DNA from: Spirodela intermedia
Lineage: Eukaryota > Streptophyta > Magnoliopsida > Alismatales > Araceae
Reading direction: 5' to 3'
DNA length: 64,000 nt
Assembly: GCA_902729315.2 (NCBI GenBank)
Contig: LR746272.1
Span: 7,962,827 to 8,026,826, forward strand
This document shows positions 49,244 through 61,800 of the stretch, one piece after another. The notes below the pieces were generated by a model. It ran no database searches, had not been told where the DNA came from, and saw only the letters and a program-made list of their open reading frames with translations. The position numbers and the translations under genes were made by a program. How positions within the stretch are numbered: position 1 is the first letter of the stretch; the number at the start of each line of letters is the position of its first letter.

Positions 49244-50289
49244 GGAGGTTGTTGCCGGTATCTGGGGAGTCTTTTGGGAGGGAAAGGGGGGTTCGAATTT
49301 AAAGTTAGTTATCTGGGGATTTGTGAAATGACTACAACGGTCACCGTCTTGACGGCTTTCTGACCGTCGGATGGGTATATCCGTCGGTTCGGGGACCACC
49401 CACCGTCAAGATCCCCGACTCCGATGATCAATGCCGCGCCATCAGTTTCGGAGCCCGTTAGGCCCAACGGCCTCCCCCACCACCCCCCTCTTTCCCCCCT
49501 TCCCGTCGTTTTACTTAAATTCCCCGAAATATTTACGAATTTGGATTTTCATCATTCATGTTAACTATTTGCGTAATTAGGCTACCCATTTTCCACCAAA
49601 CACTTTACGGTTTTGGACGTCTTAAAACAGATTAGGGTCATAAAAAAAAAATTCGAATGAGTTGTATATTTAGAGAGATGAGTTTTTTTTAAAATGCAAG
49701 CCACTAAATTATTTTTAGGTTTATTATTATTTCGATTGTACTTGAGGTCCTGAAGATTAATCAAATATTATTATTTAATGTCTATTATTTATTATTTATA
49801 TTAAATTTTAGGTCGGTAAAATAAGAGAAAACTGATCTTCCCTCTCTTTTTAAGGACTTAACGACAGAAAAAAAAAGACTGTGAGAGTGGCAGAACCCAA
49901 ATCATATATATTGGAGGGATTATTGTAAAAAATATTGGAATTTCTGGCCCGTTGAAAATCAGTCTTTCGGGCGTTAAGCGGTTCTGACCGACTCAACGGA
50001 CGGTTTTTCCGTCCGATTCGCACGTTTGCCGTGCATATCTCTTAGCACTTGATTTATGAACTAGGGCTTGCTGTATGAACGAGGAAAGCACAAGCGTATC
50101 TATGCCGTAGATTTCATATCTGGTGAGGTGAACCGTCCGATTCGTTTTCGTGCTAGTATATAATCTCGAGAGACGTGATACGTCGCCTTCGTCTCGATCT
50201 TCTTCGTCCTCATTGAAAATTATCCTCGCCGCCGCTAGGTCTCTCGCTTGATCTCTATCTTCTTCACCGTAAAGGGGAAGGAAGCGGCC
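49035..50289. promoter_or_regulatory. Divergent promoter region, TBL / small protein gene
   Basis: The TBL start (minus) is on the left and a small plus-strand gene on the right. A GA run lies at 49200-49238 in the TBL leader or promoter. A TATA box (TATATAAT, 50157-50164) lies about 125 bases before the ATG at 50290. The middle is AT-rich without other features. Confidence 0.5.
49200..49238. repeat. (GA)n microsatellite
   Basis: About 19 GA units some 170-200 bases upstream of the TBL ATG, reading as CT in the TBL sense. Confidence 0.9.
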
Positions 50290-51955
50290 ATGGGAGCTGG
50301 TGGGAATCTATTCGGGAGGGCCATCTCCTATGTCGTCAACGAGATCATCGTCGAGGGGCTCGCCAATAAGTCCGTATCCCGGATTATCCTCTGGATCAGC
50401 CCATCCGTTTCTATTTGAATTTTTTTTCTTTGATCCGCATATCATATGCTTCCAGTTTCATCATGATTCTGTCGAGGTTCTAATAGACTGGGCGCTTGTA
50501 ATCGTTCGTTTCGATGGTAAGAGTTCTTCTATCGGTAGATTCCATGACCTAGGGTTTTTTTGTGGTGCGGTTTAAGCCATGGACGGATCCGGATAACGCT
50601 TCTTTATCTGGTCGACGGGTAAACCTCCATTCCCGTTCCGATTCGTTCCCTTGAAGCAACACTGAAACTACTAGACACTGCCCGAGTTTTTTTGCGCATC
50701 ACCATCTTGATGCCGCAGCAGGTCGGCGGGATCCAGATATCCCATCACTTAGTGTTTACGCATAAGTCATCGTGCATACGAATGTCATTGTGCAGATTGT
50801 CTGCTTCATCATCTAGTCTTTGTGGACGATTTATTCCCAATAGACTCGTTCCCTTGAAGCCAAATCGCTCGTTGTATCTATCGGCGTAGATTTACTCGAC
50901 AACCTTCTATAGCCGTCGAGCAGCTGTTAGCTACATATATTCGTTCTATCATCGCATATCTGCCAAATCTGCCATGATATCGGCGTAGATTTTTACCTTC
51001 CATATGTCTCGGCGTACGTGCAAACTATCGCCATAGTTTTAACCTTTCATTTTCTCCGTTTTATGCAGTAATGATGATCCTACAGACCTGTAATGATGTT
51101 TGCAAACATGATTGCGAAATTTTTGAACATCTAAGGGACTGAACTGCCCTTAATATCCAGTTTTGCAGTTCACTTTTTTGTGACTGCATTCCGGCAAGCG
51201 TACCTAACTATGATGGGATGATGACTCCATAGACCTGTACTGATTGCGGAGATGACCGCAAAATAAAACATCTAAGGGGCTGATCCAGTTCATATATGAA
51301 TATGTTTTTTTCCCAATCAAGCGTTGCAAGACATTCAGGACATTTTTTTTAGTAATCAAATATTGCTACATATTGCTTCAAGTGTCGTCCATAAATCTGT
51401 ACATGGTTTAGAGGGCAAATGATTCTCCGAAGCAAGAAAAATTTCGATCCTCTCGCTATCCATAGCGGACCTTTTAATACTGCATTCGGACGTTGGGGAT
51501 CTACATCCTACAAAAAGATCAGATTTTTTTCGTTTGTTTTATTTCATAAGATCATGAAATGAAGACCTCAGTGCACTATTTCATTTTACCCTGTTTATTT
51601 CTTCGTTTTTAACTCGTTACCACGCTCTTTTATCAGCCAATCGTTTCAAAGATTCGCCGTGAAAACCAGCCGAACCCTTGAGGAGCTGAGCGTTAAGGGT
51701 CAGTGGCCAAAGCCCATATATTTCCATACCTTAATGGGTAATCATCCCGATGTTCTTTTCTTATTGACCATTTTTCTGCTTATCGCAGCTGAGCAATCTA
51801 AGCGGCAGGTCATGGAGCACGTGAAGAACACCGTCGAGGTACGAAATCTCCCTCTCGCCCTTCGTCTTCTTCGCTCTGTACTCCGATTAGATGCAGTCTT
51901 TTAATCTTAGCTTGCATTCTTTACGATGCAGGCATCTAGAAACCAGGGGAGCTGA
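50290..51955 (+). CDS. Small conserved-looking protein of unknown function (71 residues)
   Basis: Four small exons (50290-50369, 51637-51698, 51789-51838, 51932-51955) join in phase to a 71-residue product. It has a Gly-rich start (MGAGGNLFGRAISYVVNEI), a middle SFQRFAVKTSRTLEELS and a charged helical tail (KRQVMEHVKNTVE). There is no cleavable signal peptide and no clear membrane segment, though the N-terminal helix is amphipathic. Perfect phase agreement across three introns, a clean TATA box and in-frame termination make it a real gene. I do not recognise a named family; similar short plant proteins exist in my memory as unannotated entries. Intron 1 is 1.27 kb and holds no other coding segment I can support. 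Confidence 0.7.
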
Positions 51956-52534
51956 AGTGCGAGGTTGTGAATCGTTTGCGCAGGAACAGCGAGAGTCAAC
52001 CTGATGTAAAGAACTGCACAGATGTAGCCCATCGTTGACTTCTAGTCTCAATTTCGAGTCTTGTAACTTGTAAGTGTTCTGATGTGGTTGTCGTCGGACG
52101 ATCATCACGAAAGAAAATACTCCCACTATTCAATTGAGTCGGCGAGCTCCAAAATGAGTGCCCCAGAATTATACACCCAATAGCGCTACTTTGACCACAT
52201 TCTTTCTCTTCAATGCTGATGGGAGTGTTAGCGATAGTTTGACGTAAAGCCTGAGAAAGTCAAACGGTTAGCGTAGAAAAAAAATTCTCCTGAGAGTGTC
52301 AGCGGTAGTTTGACGTCAAGCTGAGAAGTCAAACGGAAGTACAATCTTTGCTTATTTGTTGCAGATTTTTTGTTGGTCGCTCTCTCCCTTCTCTCTCTCT
52401 CTATCTTCATGGCCGAAATCGCCGGCGGGGGCAGCGTGAGAGGCTGCCGGTGGCTCCGATGATCTGTTCCTCTGGTTGTCTATCCTCCTCTTTCGTTCCC
52501 ATCTTTACATATAAAATAATTACACGGACGGCAC
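51956..52534. other. Convergent intergenic region, small protein / NIK
   Basis: 3' UTRs of both flanking genes. A local duplication of about 25 bases (GTGTTAGCGATAGTTTGACGT near 52226 and GTGTCAGCGGTAGTTTGACGT near 52296, each followed by AAGC-TGAGAAGTCAAACGG) is visible. Confidence 0.5.
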
Positions 52535-53834
52535 TCATCTGGGGCCGGAGAGCTCGATCGCCTCCACCGCGAGCGACGAGTCCTCCGCGAAATCCAGGAA
52601 CCCGTGCGGCGGCGGCGCCGCCTCCGCCGGCCGGAGTTCCGCCGCCGACCCGGCCTTGGGCGGCGTGTCGAGCTTCTGCGATGCCTCCCAGCGGTCGGCG
52701 AGTCCGTCGCCCTCGAGCATCCTGAGAACCTCCGACATCTTGGGGCGGTGGGCCGGCTGGTACTGCGTGCAGAGCAGCGCCACCTGCACCATCTCCTCCA
52801 GCTCCACCCTATCGAACCCTCCCTTCAGGTCCTTGTCCACCATCACCACCAGCTTCCCTTCCTGCTGCAGCTTCCTCACCTGCAACCAGCCCATCAAATC
52901 TCCTTCAGCAGAAGAAACCAGGAAGAAGAAGAAACTAGGAGGAAGAAGAAGAGAGGAGCTGACCCAGTCGAGCATGGCGCCCTTCTGGTTGGCGAGGCGG
53001 CCGAGGTCGAGGGCCTTGTGGCCGGAGATGAGCTCGAGGAGGAGCATGCCGAAGCCGAAGACGTCGGTCTTCTCCGAGGACTGGCCGGTGGAGAGGTACT
53101 CCGGCGCGATGTGGCCGACGGTGCCCCTCACCGCCGTGGTGACATGGGAGTCCTGGTGGTCGAGCAGCTTCGCTAGCCCAAAGTCCCCCACCACCGCCTC
53201 GAAGTCCTCGTTTAGCAGTATGTTCGCCGCCTTCACGTCCCTGTGGATTATCTTCGGGTCGCACTGCTCGTGCAGGTACACCAGCCCCCTCGCCGTCCCC
53301 ACTGCTATCCTCTTCCTCCTTCCCCAGTCCAGCGCCGCCCTCCCATTCACATTCTCTGCAACCCACACCCAAGATTTCTCTCTCTAGAACCACGACGAAG
53401 AAGAAGGGACCAGGAAGAAGGGGGTGGGTGGGGTGTGGACCTTTGAGCTGGGAGGCGACGCTGCCGTTGGACATGAAGGGGTAGACGAGGAGGCGCTCAG
53501 AGTCGGTGCTGCAGAAGCCGCAGAGGCGGAGGAGGTTGCGGTGGACGGCGAGGCTGATGAGCTCCACCTCGGTCTGGAACTGGACCTCGCCGCCGGCGGC
53601 GTTGTAGTCCTTGAGCCGCTTAACGGCGACGACGGTGCCGTCCTGCAGTCGGCCCTTGTACACGATTCCGAAGCCTCCCTTCCCGAGGATGTTCTTCGGG
53701 TTGAAGTGGTCCGTCGCCGCTCGGAGCTCCTTGAGAGAGAATCTCCTCAGGTGCCCCAGCTGCACCTCCGGATCGTACTGGTCTGCGGCGACGGCGAAGA
53801 GAGAGAGGGAGTCAGCGGCGGCGGCAGCGGCGGT

Positions 53835-53870
<36 letters not shown>

Positions 53871-54446
53871 GGAAGAAGAGGAAGCCACCGTTGACGTCGA
53901 AGAAGATCTGCTGGTGGCGCCGGTGGCGCCACCAGAGGAGCAGGCCGCCGGCGGCGATGGCGACGGCGACGGAGCCCACGATCGCGCCGAAGGTGACGGC
54001 CACCTTGCGGCTCCTCCTGGCGCCGCCGCCGGGCTGGGGTTGAGCTGAAGAGCGGAAGACGCGCACCGGATCATCAGAGAGATTCTCGCCGGAATTTGAG
54101 GTTTCCAGGGGGAAAGGAAGGAGGAGACCTACTTCTGAGCTCGTCGGGGGGGAAGGACAGCGGGTCCAGAGAGACGGCGGAGCAGTTGCTCTGGTAGCTC
54201 GACCCGCCGCAGATCAGCGGGTTTCCAACAATGCTGGGGAAAATTCGAAAAGCCATGAACTTGACGATCAATCGACGAGACCCAGCAGAGATGATTAATG
54301 AAACAAGAAGACGACCCACTTGAATGTTCTTGCGGATATCTTCGCCATGGAGCCGCTAAGATTGTTGAAAGACAGATCTCTGCAAGAATCTCGCACAGCT
54401 TCTTCATCAACAGCAAGCAGAAGAAAACCGAACAACAGAAAGAGAG

Positions 54447-54510
<64 letters not shown>

Positions 54511-54618
54511 GGCTTACAAGAGAGTAAGGCCTTTGACTTTGGAGAGAGATTCGGGGCAGGATCCAGAGAGACTGTTGTTGTTCAGCCTCCTGATGAACAA
54601 CAGGTAGCAGCAACCAAG

Positions 54619-54649
<31 letters not shown>

Positions 54650-55667
54650 GAAGAAGAAGAAGAAGGCTGTAATCGTTCTATCCTTACAGGTAGTTCAAGT
54701 TCTTGAGATCTCCCAGAGAACCAGGGATCTCCCCGCTGAACTGGTTGTTGGAGAGGTCCAGGGTCTGAAGCTTCCCCAGCTTCCCGATCTCCGCAGGAAT
54801 CCGCCCAGATATCAGATTATTTTGGAGCAGCCTAACATCAGATCAATACTCGTTCTTCATCAATTCTATACAAAGAAATCTGCAAATTATTTTCTTCTGC
54901 ATTGGAGCTCATAGATTCAGCTTACACAGATTGGAGATTGGTGAGGTTGCCCACTCCCGGGGACAGTGTTCCTGAGAGGCTCTGGCTCGGTAATCCCCTA
55001 GAAACACACCAGATATGGGAATCGGGATCCAGAAATCTTGGAGAAAAAGTCCAATAATACTAAGATAGAGCAGGACTTACAGAGCAGAGACGTAGCCGTC
55101 GGAGGAGCAGGTAATCATCCTCCAGCTGCAAGGATCTACGGAGTTGATGTCCCAGCTCTCCAGGACATTGTAGGGATCGCGGAGCTCCATCTTGATGGAA
55201 ACCAGGGCTACGACTGCGTTTTCATAGACGAAGACGAAAGAAATGATCTTCAGATCGTAGAAAGGATCGGAATTGGATCGAATCCTCGAGGACCCATCGG
55301 AAGAAATGATATGGATCGAGATCCTGGAAGGGATGATCGCAGAGCAGACGAACCGACGGATGAGGGAGAAACACTGTTGCAGAGAACGGCAGTAGTTGCG
55401 CAAGAACCCTAGGCAGGAATTGGGTGAACGAGATGAACCAGGGAAAGCTGGATTCCGGGTCTCGTCACAGAGATCTGACGACGACGACAAATCCTCAGAG
55501 AAACTGAGAGAGTGGGTCTTGCGGAGGGGAGGAGGAGGAGGAGGCCCGGGAGGATCAAGCTCACCTTCGTAATTTATGCCGGAAGGGGAAAGAGTAGCCG
55601 ATGAATCCTCCGTCCACGAGACGAACAGCAAGGCGAGGGCCCAAGAGAGGAGGACCTTCCTCGCCAT
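52535..55667 (-). CDS. NIK: NIK-type LRR-II receptor-like kinase
   Basis: Eleven exons (55667-55565, 55213-55081, 54997-54926, 54831-54688, 54589-54518, 54379-54320, 54233-54133, 54044-53889, 53782-53441, 53355-52964, 52879-52535) give 639 residues, the usual size. In order: signal peptide ([14 protein letters not shown]), LRR N-cap ([14 protein letters not shown]), about five LRRs on separate 72-nt type exons, a short Pro-rich hinge, a membrane segment ([13 protein letters not shown]) and an RD kinase. The kinase shows [35 protein letters not shown] and the activation loop [18 protein letters not shown]. The end AIELSGPR is characteristic of NSP-interacting kinases. These act with SERK-family relatives in the plasma membrane and in antiviral translation control. 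The 84-nt last intron is in frame without a stop, so its retention would insert 28 residues in the kinase C-lobe. Confidence 0.93.
53820..53885. repeat. GGAAGAAGA-type purine repeat in a NIK intron
   Basis: A 12-base GAAGAGGAAGAA-like unit repeated four to five times in intron 8. On the gene strand it is a long pyrimidine tract. Confidence 0.75.
54440..54505. repeat. Long (GA)n microsatellite
   Basis: About 30 GA units in the NIK intron between exons 5 and 6, starting 13 bases from exon 5. Confidence 0.92.
54619..54666. repeat. (ATC)n and (AGA)n microsatellite
   Basis: About ten ATC units followed by AGA units, inside the 98-nt intron between NIK exons 4 and 5. Confidence 0.9.
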
Positions 55668-57698
55668 GTCCTCTTCTCCGGAGTCCGAGTCTCTCTCTGT
55701 AGCTCACTTCACCGTCGCCATGAGGAGAAGGCGGAGGAAGGTCCTCCCCGCAGAGGCCTCACACTGGCTGAGCCAAGCTTCCCCTTCTCTGCAGAAGCTA
55801 CAGCGGGAGAGAGGGAGAGGACCTCGACGCCGTTTCCGCCATAGGCGAAAGCGATAAGAACCAGATGAGAAATCTCTGAGCGGGAGAAATCTACACCTAC
55901 TCCGGAAAGCTTCCAGGCAGAAACCACAGAGACGGGCCAGAAAAGGGGGGGGGGGGAGCGGAGTCGTCCGGCTACCACCGTATCATTAACCAGACGACAG
56001 AATCGGACACTGGGTTCAGATCTTTTTTTCCTTAATCTCCCGACTGAACAGTGGCCGGGAAGCAGGATCGCGAGAAGAAATCACAAGGGCCGCCTCCTGA
56101 TTCGAAGATTTTTGCCAGGACGCCTCCTGTTCTTCGCCCTGCGGACGAACACGCAAAGGGCCAATGCAAGCTGCCAAAACGGACAGTGATGCAGACGCAG
56201 AGCCCTCAGAGAAAGGATTTATCTATCTCCCCACTCTGCTTGGAAGCCCGGCGCCCCGGCCCCCGCTTTCTCTGTCTCCCCTCCTCATGTGGATAAATCG
56301 CCATTAAACCTGGAAGCCAGCCGCCCCACAGTCCGGCGACCACCCCGAATTAACTGCGAGCGATCGAACTGGAGGTGGGTCTGCACAGAGAAGCAACAAC
56401 GGAAGATCGCAGAGGGAAGGGAAGAAGGGGGAGATTGATTACTCCAAAAGCCGGCGAGATAGGTCACGTGGTTCGCTTTTGTCTCTCCTCTGTTGGTTTT
56501 TGTCTCCTAAAGATTAAAATACCAGGGGGGGAGAGGGCGAGGGGGGGGCCGCCATTGGAGAGCAGTAGGGCAACCTGCAGGAACAGAATTTTTTTTTATA
56601 ATGCTTAAAAGAGAGAGAGAAGAAGGTAGGCCCGTCTGCGAGCGGTCTCTCGTACGTAGCCCATCATCGTCATCATCCTCGTGTGGGCACTGGCTGTGCC
56701 CCGCTCACCCCACACCCGCTGGTTGAGGGCCATCCCATCTGGCCCACCATGGATGGGCCTCCTCGAGATGACCCTCCTAGCACGACTTCAACCTAATTTC
56801 CTGTCCTCCCCACGCAGGTGGGCAGGCAGGAAGCATGTGGCCGGTGGCCGCCTCCTTTTGTGCTCTTATTCTCCGGCGAGCGAGGTTAGGAATTGCAGAC
56901 AACCGGACTCATCTTTATCACCCTTCACCCGTTTAAAAATGAGCTCCGAGAGGGAGACGATCCCCAATCCCAAAACCCTCCTCCTTCCCCATGCCTATCT
57001 AGTCCCTCCCTTTCTCTCCCTCTCTCTGTACCTCTTTGTTAATGTCTGTGCGTGACCACAGCGGCAGAGAGTGTAGGGTGCTCTTCCCCACCATGGGAAA
57101 GATACTGTCCCTCCTCGTTCCCCCCAAAATCATCAATGTAATATTCTCAGGGGGGGGGAGAGCTCCAAAGACCCGTTCTCAGTTTTCTAATCGAAAGCAG
57201 CTCACGAGCTCACCCCCCCCTCCACCCCCTCGGCGAGTTCTTCCACCTTAACGCTCAGTCTACAGTGCGATGGCGCCATTATTCTGTTGTCGTCGGCAGC
57301 GTGCCCTCTGTACCACACTGAAAACTCGAGGGTGGCCAGAGGAAGAAGAAGGGGACTTTCTTGCAATTGTCCCGCGAACGGATACGAAAAAATAGACATA
57401 TGTACAATTTTAGTCGTAATAGGGTATTTTCATTTTTACGGACTCCAAGAGGCATGTTTGTCGCCTTGGAAAATTCCGAACGCCCAGATGGATTTCCCCG
57501 GACCTCGTTTGGAACCGCTTCCGGCGTCCCCGGGAAACCGTGACATTCTTACCAAAAACCAATAAATAATTACGTCAATAAGACTGTATTTCGTAGGCTA
57601 CATACATAAAGGAAGCTCGATCCAAGGATTTTCAGAAAACCCCTCCTAAATCTCTGGCATCCCAATGCGACCCTCCAAACTCCCAAATTGATCTCAAA

Positions 57699-57753
<55 letters not shown>

Positions 57754-58241
57754 CGTATTTCCCTACTTCGTCAAGGTACAAGGACGAAAGAGCGAGAGAG
57801 AGGGAGAGGGAGAGAAAGCATCTTCCCCCGCAGTTCTTCCCCCCCCAGTTCTTCCCCCCCGGGAACACAGACAAAGGCAGGGGCGGCAGAGATTCAATTA
57901 AAGCGAGAGGCGGCGGGGGGCCGGCGGGCGGCGCCGCCGTCGGCGACGGCGGCGGGGCGGCGGGCCCCGTCCCAAAGACCGAGGAAGGAGATGAATGCAC
58001 GTGATCTGGAATCCGGACGGGTTGAAAGCGACCTGACGATGAATACATCGCCGTTTCCCCTATCGACGGGGCAGTCCAGGCGCCGCCGTCCGGGCGGAGC
58101 TCCCCCCGTGCCGTCGGGTCGGATCGGGCGATCCCCGAGTTGAACGAATTCCGGTCCAGCTTATATACAAAATATAAAAACTAAAATATAAAATATACGA
58201 GCGCATTATATTAATTATCATGCCCCCTCCCCCCCCCTCCA
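55668..58241. other. NIK 5' flank and intergenic region
   Basis: It contains the NIK leader and promoter on the left. A CT microsatellite lies at 57702-57750, and a GC-rich Pro/Ala-coding-like stretch lies at about 57,840-58,000. No gene could be supported; a minus-strand open frame (58,048 to 57,632) is discussed under rejections. Confidence 0.45.
57702..57750. repeat. (CT)n microsatellite
   Basis: About 24 CT units, near-perfect. Confidence 0.92.
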
Positions 58242-58700
58242 AATGGGCTCCTGGCTGGGCCACTGAGAATCCACTACCAGCCCAATTATTAATTATCAAA
58301 CCCCCTCCCCGTAAATCGTATGAAACTGGGTGGCCGGTCGAGAACCCATTATGGATACAGAATGGATTCCTCAGAAAGAGATAGAGAGAGAGAGAGAGCC
58401 CCGAATGGGCTCCTGCTAGGCCACTGCGAATCCCCCTGGTGGCCCATTTAGGCCCATTGATATATTTGGGCCCTCCGGGCCATGAAATCGCATGAAACAG
58501 GACTGCCAGTCGTCGGGCTCAAAGAATCCATTCTTCATGCAGAATGGATTCTAGAGAAAGAAAGAGAGGGCCCTGACTGGGCTTATTTATGGGCCATTTC
58601 GAATCCAAGGTAGGCCCATTATAGGCCCATTTATGAAATAATAAAATTGGGCACTGTGGTTTTAACTGGCCTGGCCCACGTGTTAGCAGCCTATGACTAG
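58242..58700. repeat. Degenerate ~165-bp tandem repeat upstream of isocitrate dehydrogenase
   Basis: Three diverged copies begin at about 58242, 58404 and 58573. Shared blocks are ATGGGCTCCTG-CT-GGCCACTG-GAATCC, GGCCCA motifs, ATCG-ATGAAAC-GG-TGGCC-GTCG, ACCCATT/ATCCATT and CAGAATGGATTC, then GAAAGAGA. The third copy is the most diverged. The array ends about 180-200 bases before the ATG of the next gene and each copy brings site II cores. Confidence 0.75.
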
Positions 58701-58881
58701 AGGCCCAGGCCGGAACTGGACGGCCGGTGCTGCGTGGTCTCTGCGCCGTACGCTCTGGAACTAGGAATCTGACGGCGGATGATAGTCGGGGGGGCTGGTT
58801 CTAACTGTCAGCGGGAACCTTCCGCTTGCACGGAGCTCAGTCCGGCAAATCCCGCCGCTACTTCCCGCGGGCCGAGCGTAG

Positions 58882-61800
58882 ATGCGAATTCGCCGCTTGG
58901 GTTCCATGGCCGCGGCGCTCTCCTCCGCCCCCTCGTCGAAGGTTTCGCTCCGCCGTCAGGCGGTAGATCTCAGTTCTGCGTCGTCCTCGTCCTCCTCATG
59001 GGGGCACCGCAATGGGTTCCTCTTCAGGGAGCCGAGGTTTGGCGGGTGTTTCAATCGCGGCACACTCCGCTGCTTCGCTGCCGTAGCGTCCGCCGACAGG
59101 ATGACGCCCTCTGTGGACAGGATCGGTGTGCAGAATCCGATCGTGGAGATGGACGGTGCTTCCTCGCGCTAGACTTGCTCTTATCTTTCTCCCGTTATCA
59201 ACTCGTTCTTTTTCTTCCTCACTTAATGCTTGGTTACAATTATATTCGTTACCTTTCAGGTGATGAGATGACCAGGGTCATTTGGAAGATGATAAAAGAA
59301 AAGGTGGTCCTCCTCTCTGCCATCTGTCCATTTTTATCTGGCAATGCCGTGTCTGGTTTGATCTGCTATAAATTTTTCGTTGTCGATGTGCTAACCTTGC
59401 TATTTTGTGTGTGTTTGTGTTTTTATTTTTTATTTAACCAATGGAAGCAGCTTATTTTTCCTTATCTGGACATAAACATCAAATATTTTGATCTTGGCCT
59501 GGAAAATCGTGATGCCACAGATGACAGAGTAACTGTAGAAAGTGCTGAAGCTGCCCTAAAGTAAGTGTGCCTTATCTCTAAAGATGTATGTCAGCGACCT
59601 TATTGCTTTCTTTTATCGTATGCTTTTTGAGTCGTAATGTCACATTATGGGCCATTGTGATGTCATAGTGTTCTGCAGATTATGCACTTTGTCCTTTCTG
59701 TACATGATATGGGTGTGAATCAATTCTCAAAGTCAGGTGGTCGTTTCTTCTTAAACACGTATCCAACCCTGCAATGAACAATTCATTACATGCTTCACAT
59801 CATCTGACATAACTTTTTACTTTAGTTCACCCTCTCCTGTTGTAATGCCCAACTGTGTGAGTAGCGGTTGATCCTAGAGTAAGGCACCTTTTAAATTATG
59901 GGGCTATCTACTGAAAATTGGAATAATTCTGCATAATTCATACAATTTTCGTATTACCCATTATCCACTCTTAATTACAGTGTGAGTTCATGCAATTATC
60001 ATTTCCCTTATGATAGGAAATTTTCTTAGTCGACGACATGTCTCCTGTTTTGAATTTTTTTTCATGTTTGTCCGATACATATGTTTGCAGAGATTTTTTT
60101 TGTCGCCAAAAAGGTTTATCCTGCAGGTACGTTTTTCTTATTGCAGGTATAATGTCGCTGTGAAATGTGCAACAATAACACCTGGTTGGTGAAACTCTTT
60201 TCCTTTTTTACTATTGACGTCCGTCTTTCATTTATCTCATTGTTTATGCAGGTACCTCTCTGAAATGTTTGTACGGTAGATATACTATAACTATCATTCA
60301 CTTTATACATTATACACGCAACCAACATTCATTGGTACACTATACCTATACATTCACTTTATACACGTTATAAATGCAACTAACATTTACTGACTTCGTA
60401 CACCCATGTCCTCTTGTTTACTAAATGAAAGTTAGGTCGCAGTAACAGTCATATGTCCTTAAAGAGGATGTTTGGCTTATCATTTCCATCGAAAAACTTA
60501 CCATATTGGCTATGGGATCAGGTAGATATTACTAAAGATCCGGGTAACTGGCAAATTTGTCTGATCTTCCGTTTGATGTTGAACTTATAAAAGGGAGTGT
60601 CAGTCAGAGGTAGCTTTTGATAGCTTGCCAGCAGTCCAGATCGGGCTGTCGTGAGGTAAAAAACCTAATAGGCTGTGCGTAAATACATGGTAATTTGTAT
60701 TTTTAAAATATCATTAATTTTCGGAGAAAAATAATCTGTTAGAATTCCTGTTGCTGATCTAGCCCTGTCAGTTTCTGTGTGATGGCTTGTGTGGAACATT
60801 GGGAGTTGGCTGGGAAAGTTTATTTCTTGCTTGAGTTTAAGGTCAGAGAAATTATACTACCAAAGAAACTGGTTTACGTGGACCAGAAACAGCTAAATTA
60901 CAATTAAGGATGATAGACTAACTTGAAGATGCTATTAAGGTACAGTTAATTATATAATCGCCGCTTGTATTTATTTAAGGCTGCTGATGCAGGGAATCCT
61001 GGATGATGAAATGATCCCGGTTGATTGATTCCGGGACTAGATATTCCCCTTTGGAAATTCTTTGTGTTGAAGTTGCGTATCTCTTACGATACCAGAAAGT
61101 TGAAGACAAGTGTAAAAGTTTCTTATGTTTAGAGAAATTATTGAAGATTCAAGTTTGAGTTCAAACCAGTCACTCTATTCTCAGATTGTCTTGTGGTAGA
61201 CCAAAAGTTAAAAGAGGTAGAGAAATATCAGTTACTTCCCAGTGTTGCAGAGATGAAGTTTATAGCGATTGGGTTCAACTAGGACCAATTTCAGGTTACT
61301 TCCTGGTGTTGTGCGATGTTTCCTCGAGTTATTTTATTTTTCTACCTTTTGTGTATGTCAATGAAAAGTGTTGGCAGACCATGTCCTTAAACAATGCAAT
61401 GGTAGAGGGGGAAAATATGCTATTTGGTTTTGTTGAACCAAATGTATGTTTTAAGGGTTTCACTGCTGTGTACTTATACGGAACCTTGTTACCATGTGAA
61501 ATGGATGTGACCCGGGGTTTTGGAGGGATTTCAAAATGATAGGCAGTTCTAAATATTTCAGGCTTTTCAGACGTCTGAAAAGGGCCAAATAAAGTAAGAT
61601 GGGCGTAAACATGGATTCTATTCCGATTTACATATTATCTGGCTACCAATTGCAAATGCCTGAAACCGTGGGTTCTTACTTGTATGTGTCTTTATGTAGA
61701 CATTTTTCTTCCAGATTGATGGAACTAAGCTTACGATGATCCATCATCGACCCTGATTTCTTTAGAGTAATGCTATGTGCTTATATTGCCTTCCAAGAAA

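Noticed and set aside
53424-54048. Plus-strand acidic open frames opposite NIK.
   Set aside because: The poly-Glu runs come from purine repeats of a NIK intron and antisense codons; the minus strand gives a continuous receptor kinase.
57632-58048. Minus-strand Pro/Ala-rich open frame that could be a first exon.
   Set aside because: It has an ATG and a GC-rich start but runs into the CT microsatellite, and no following exon or known domain could be found.
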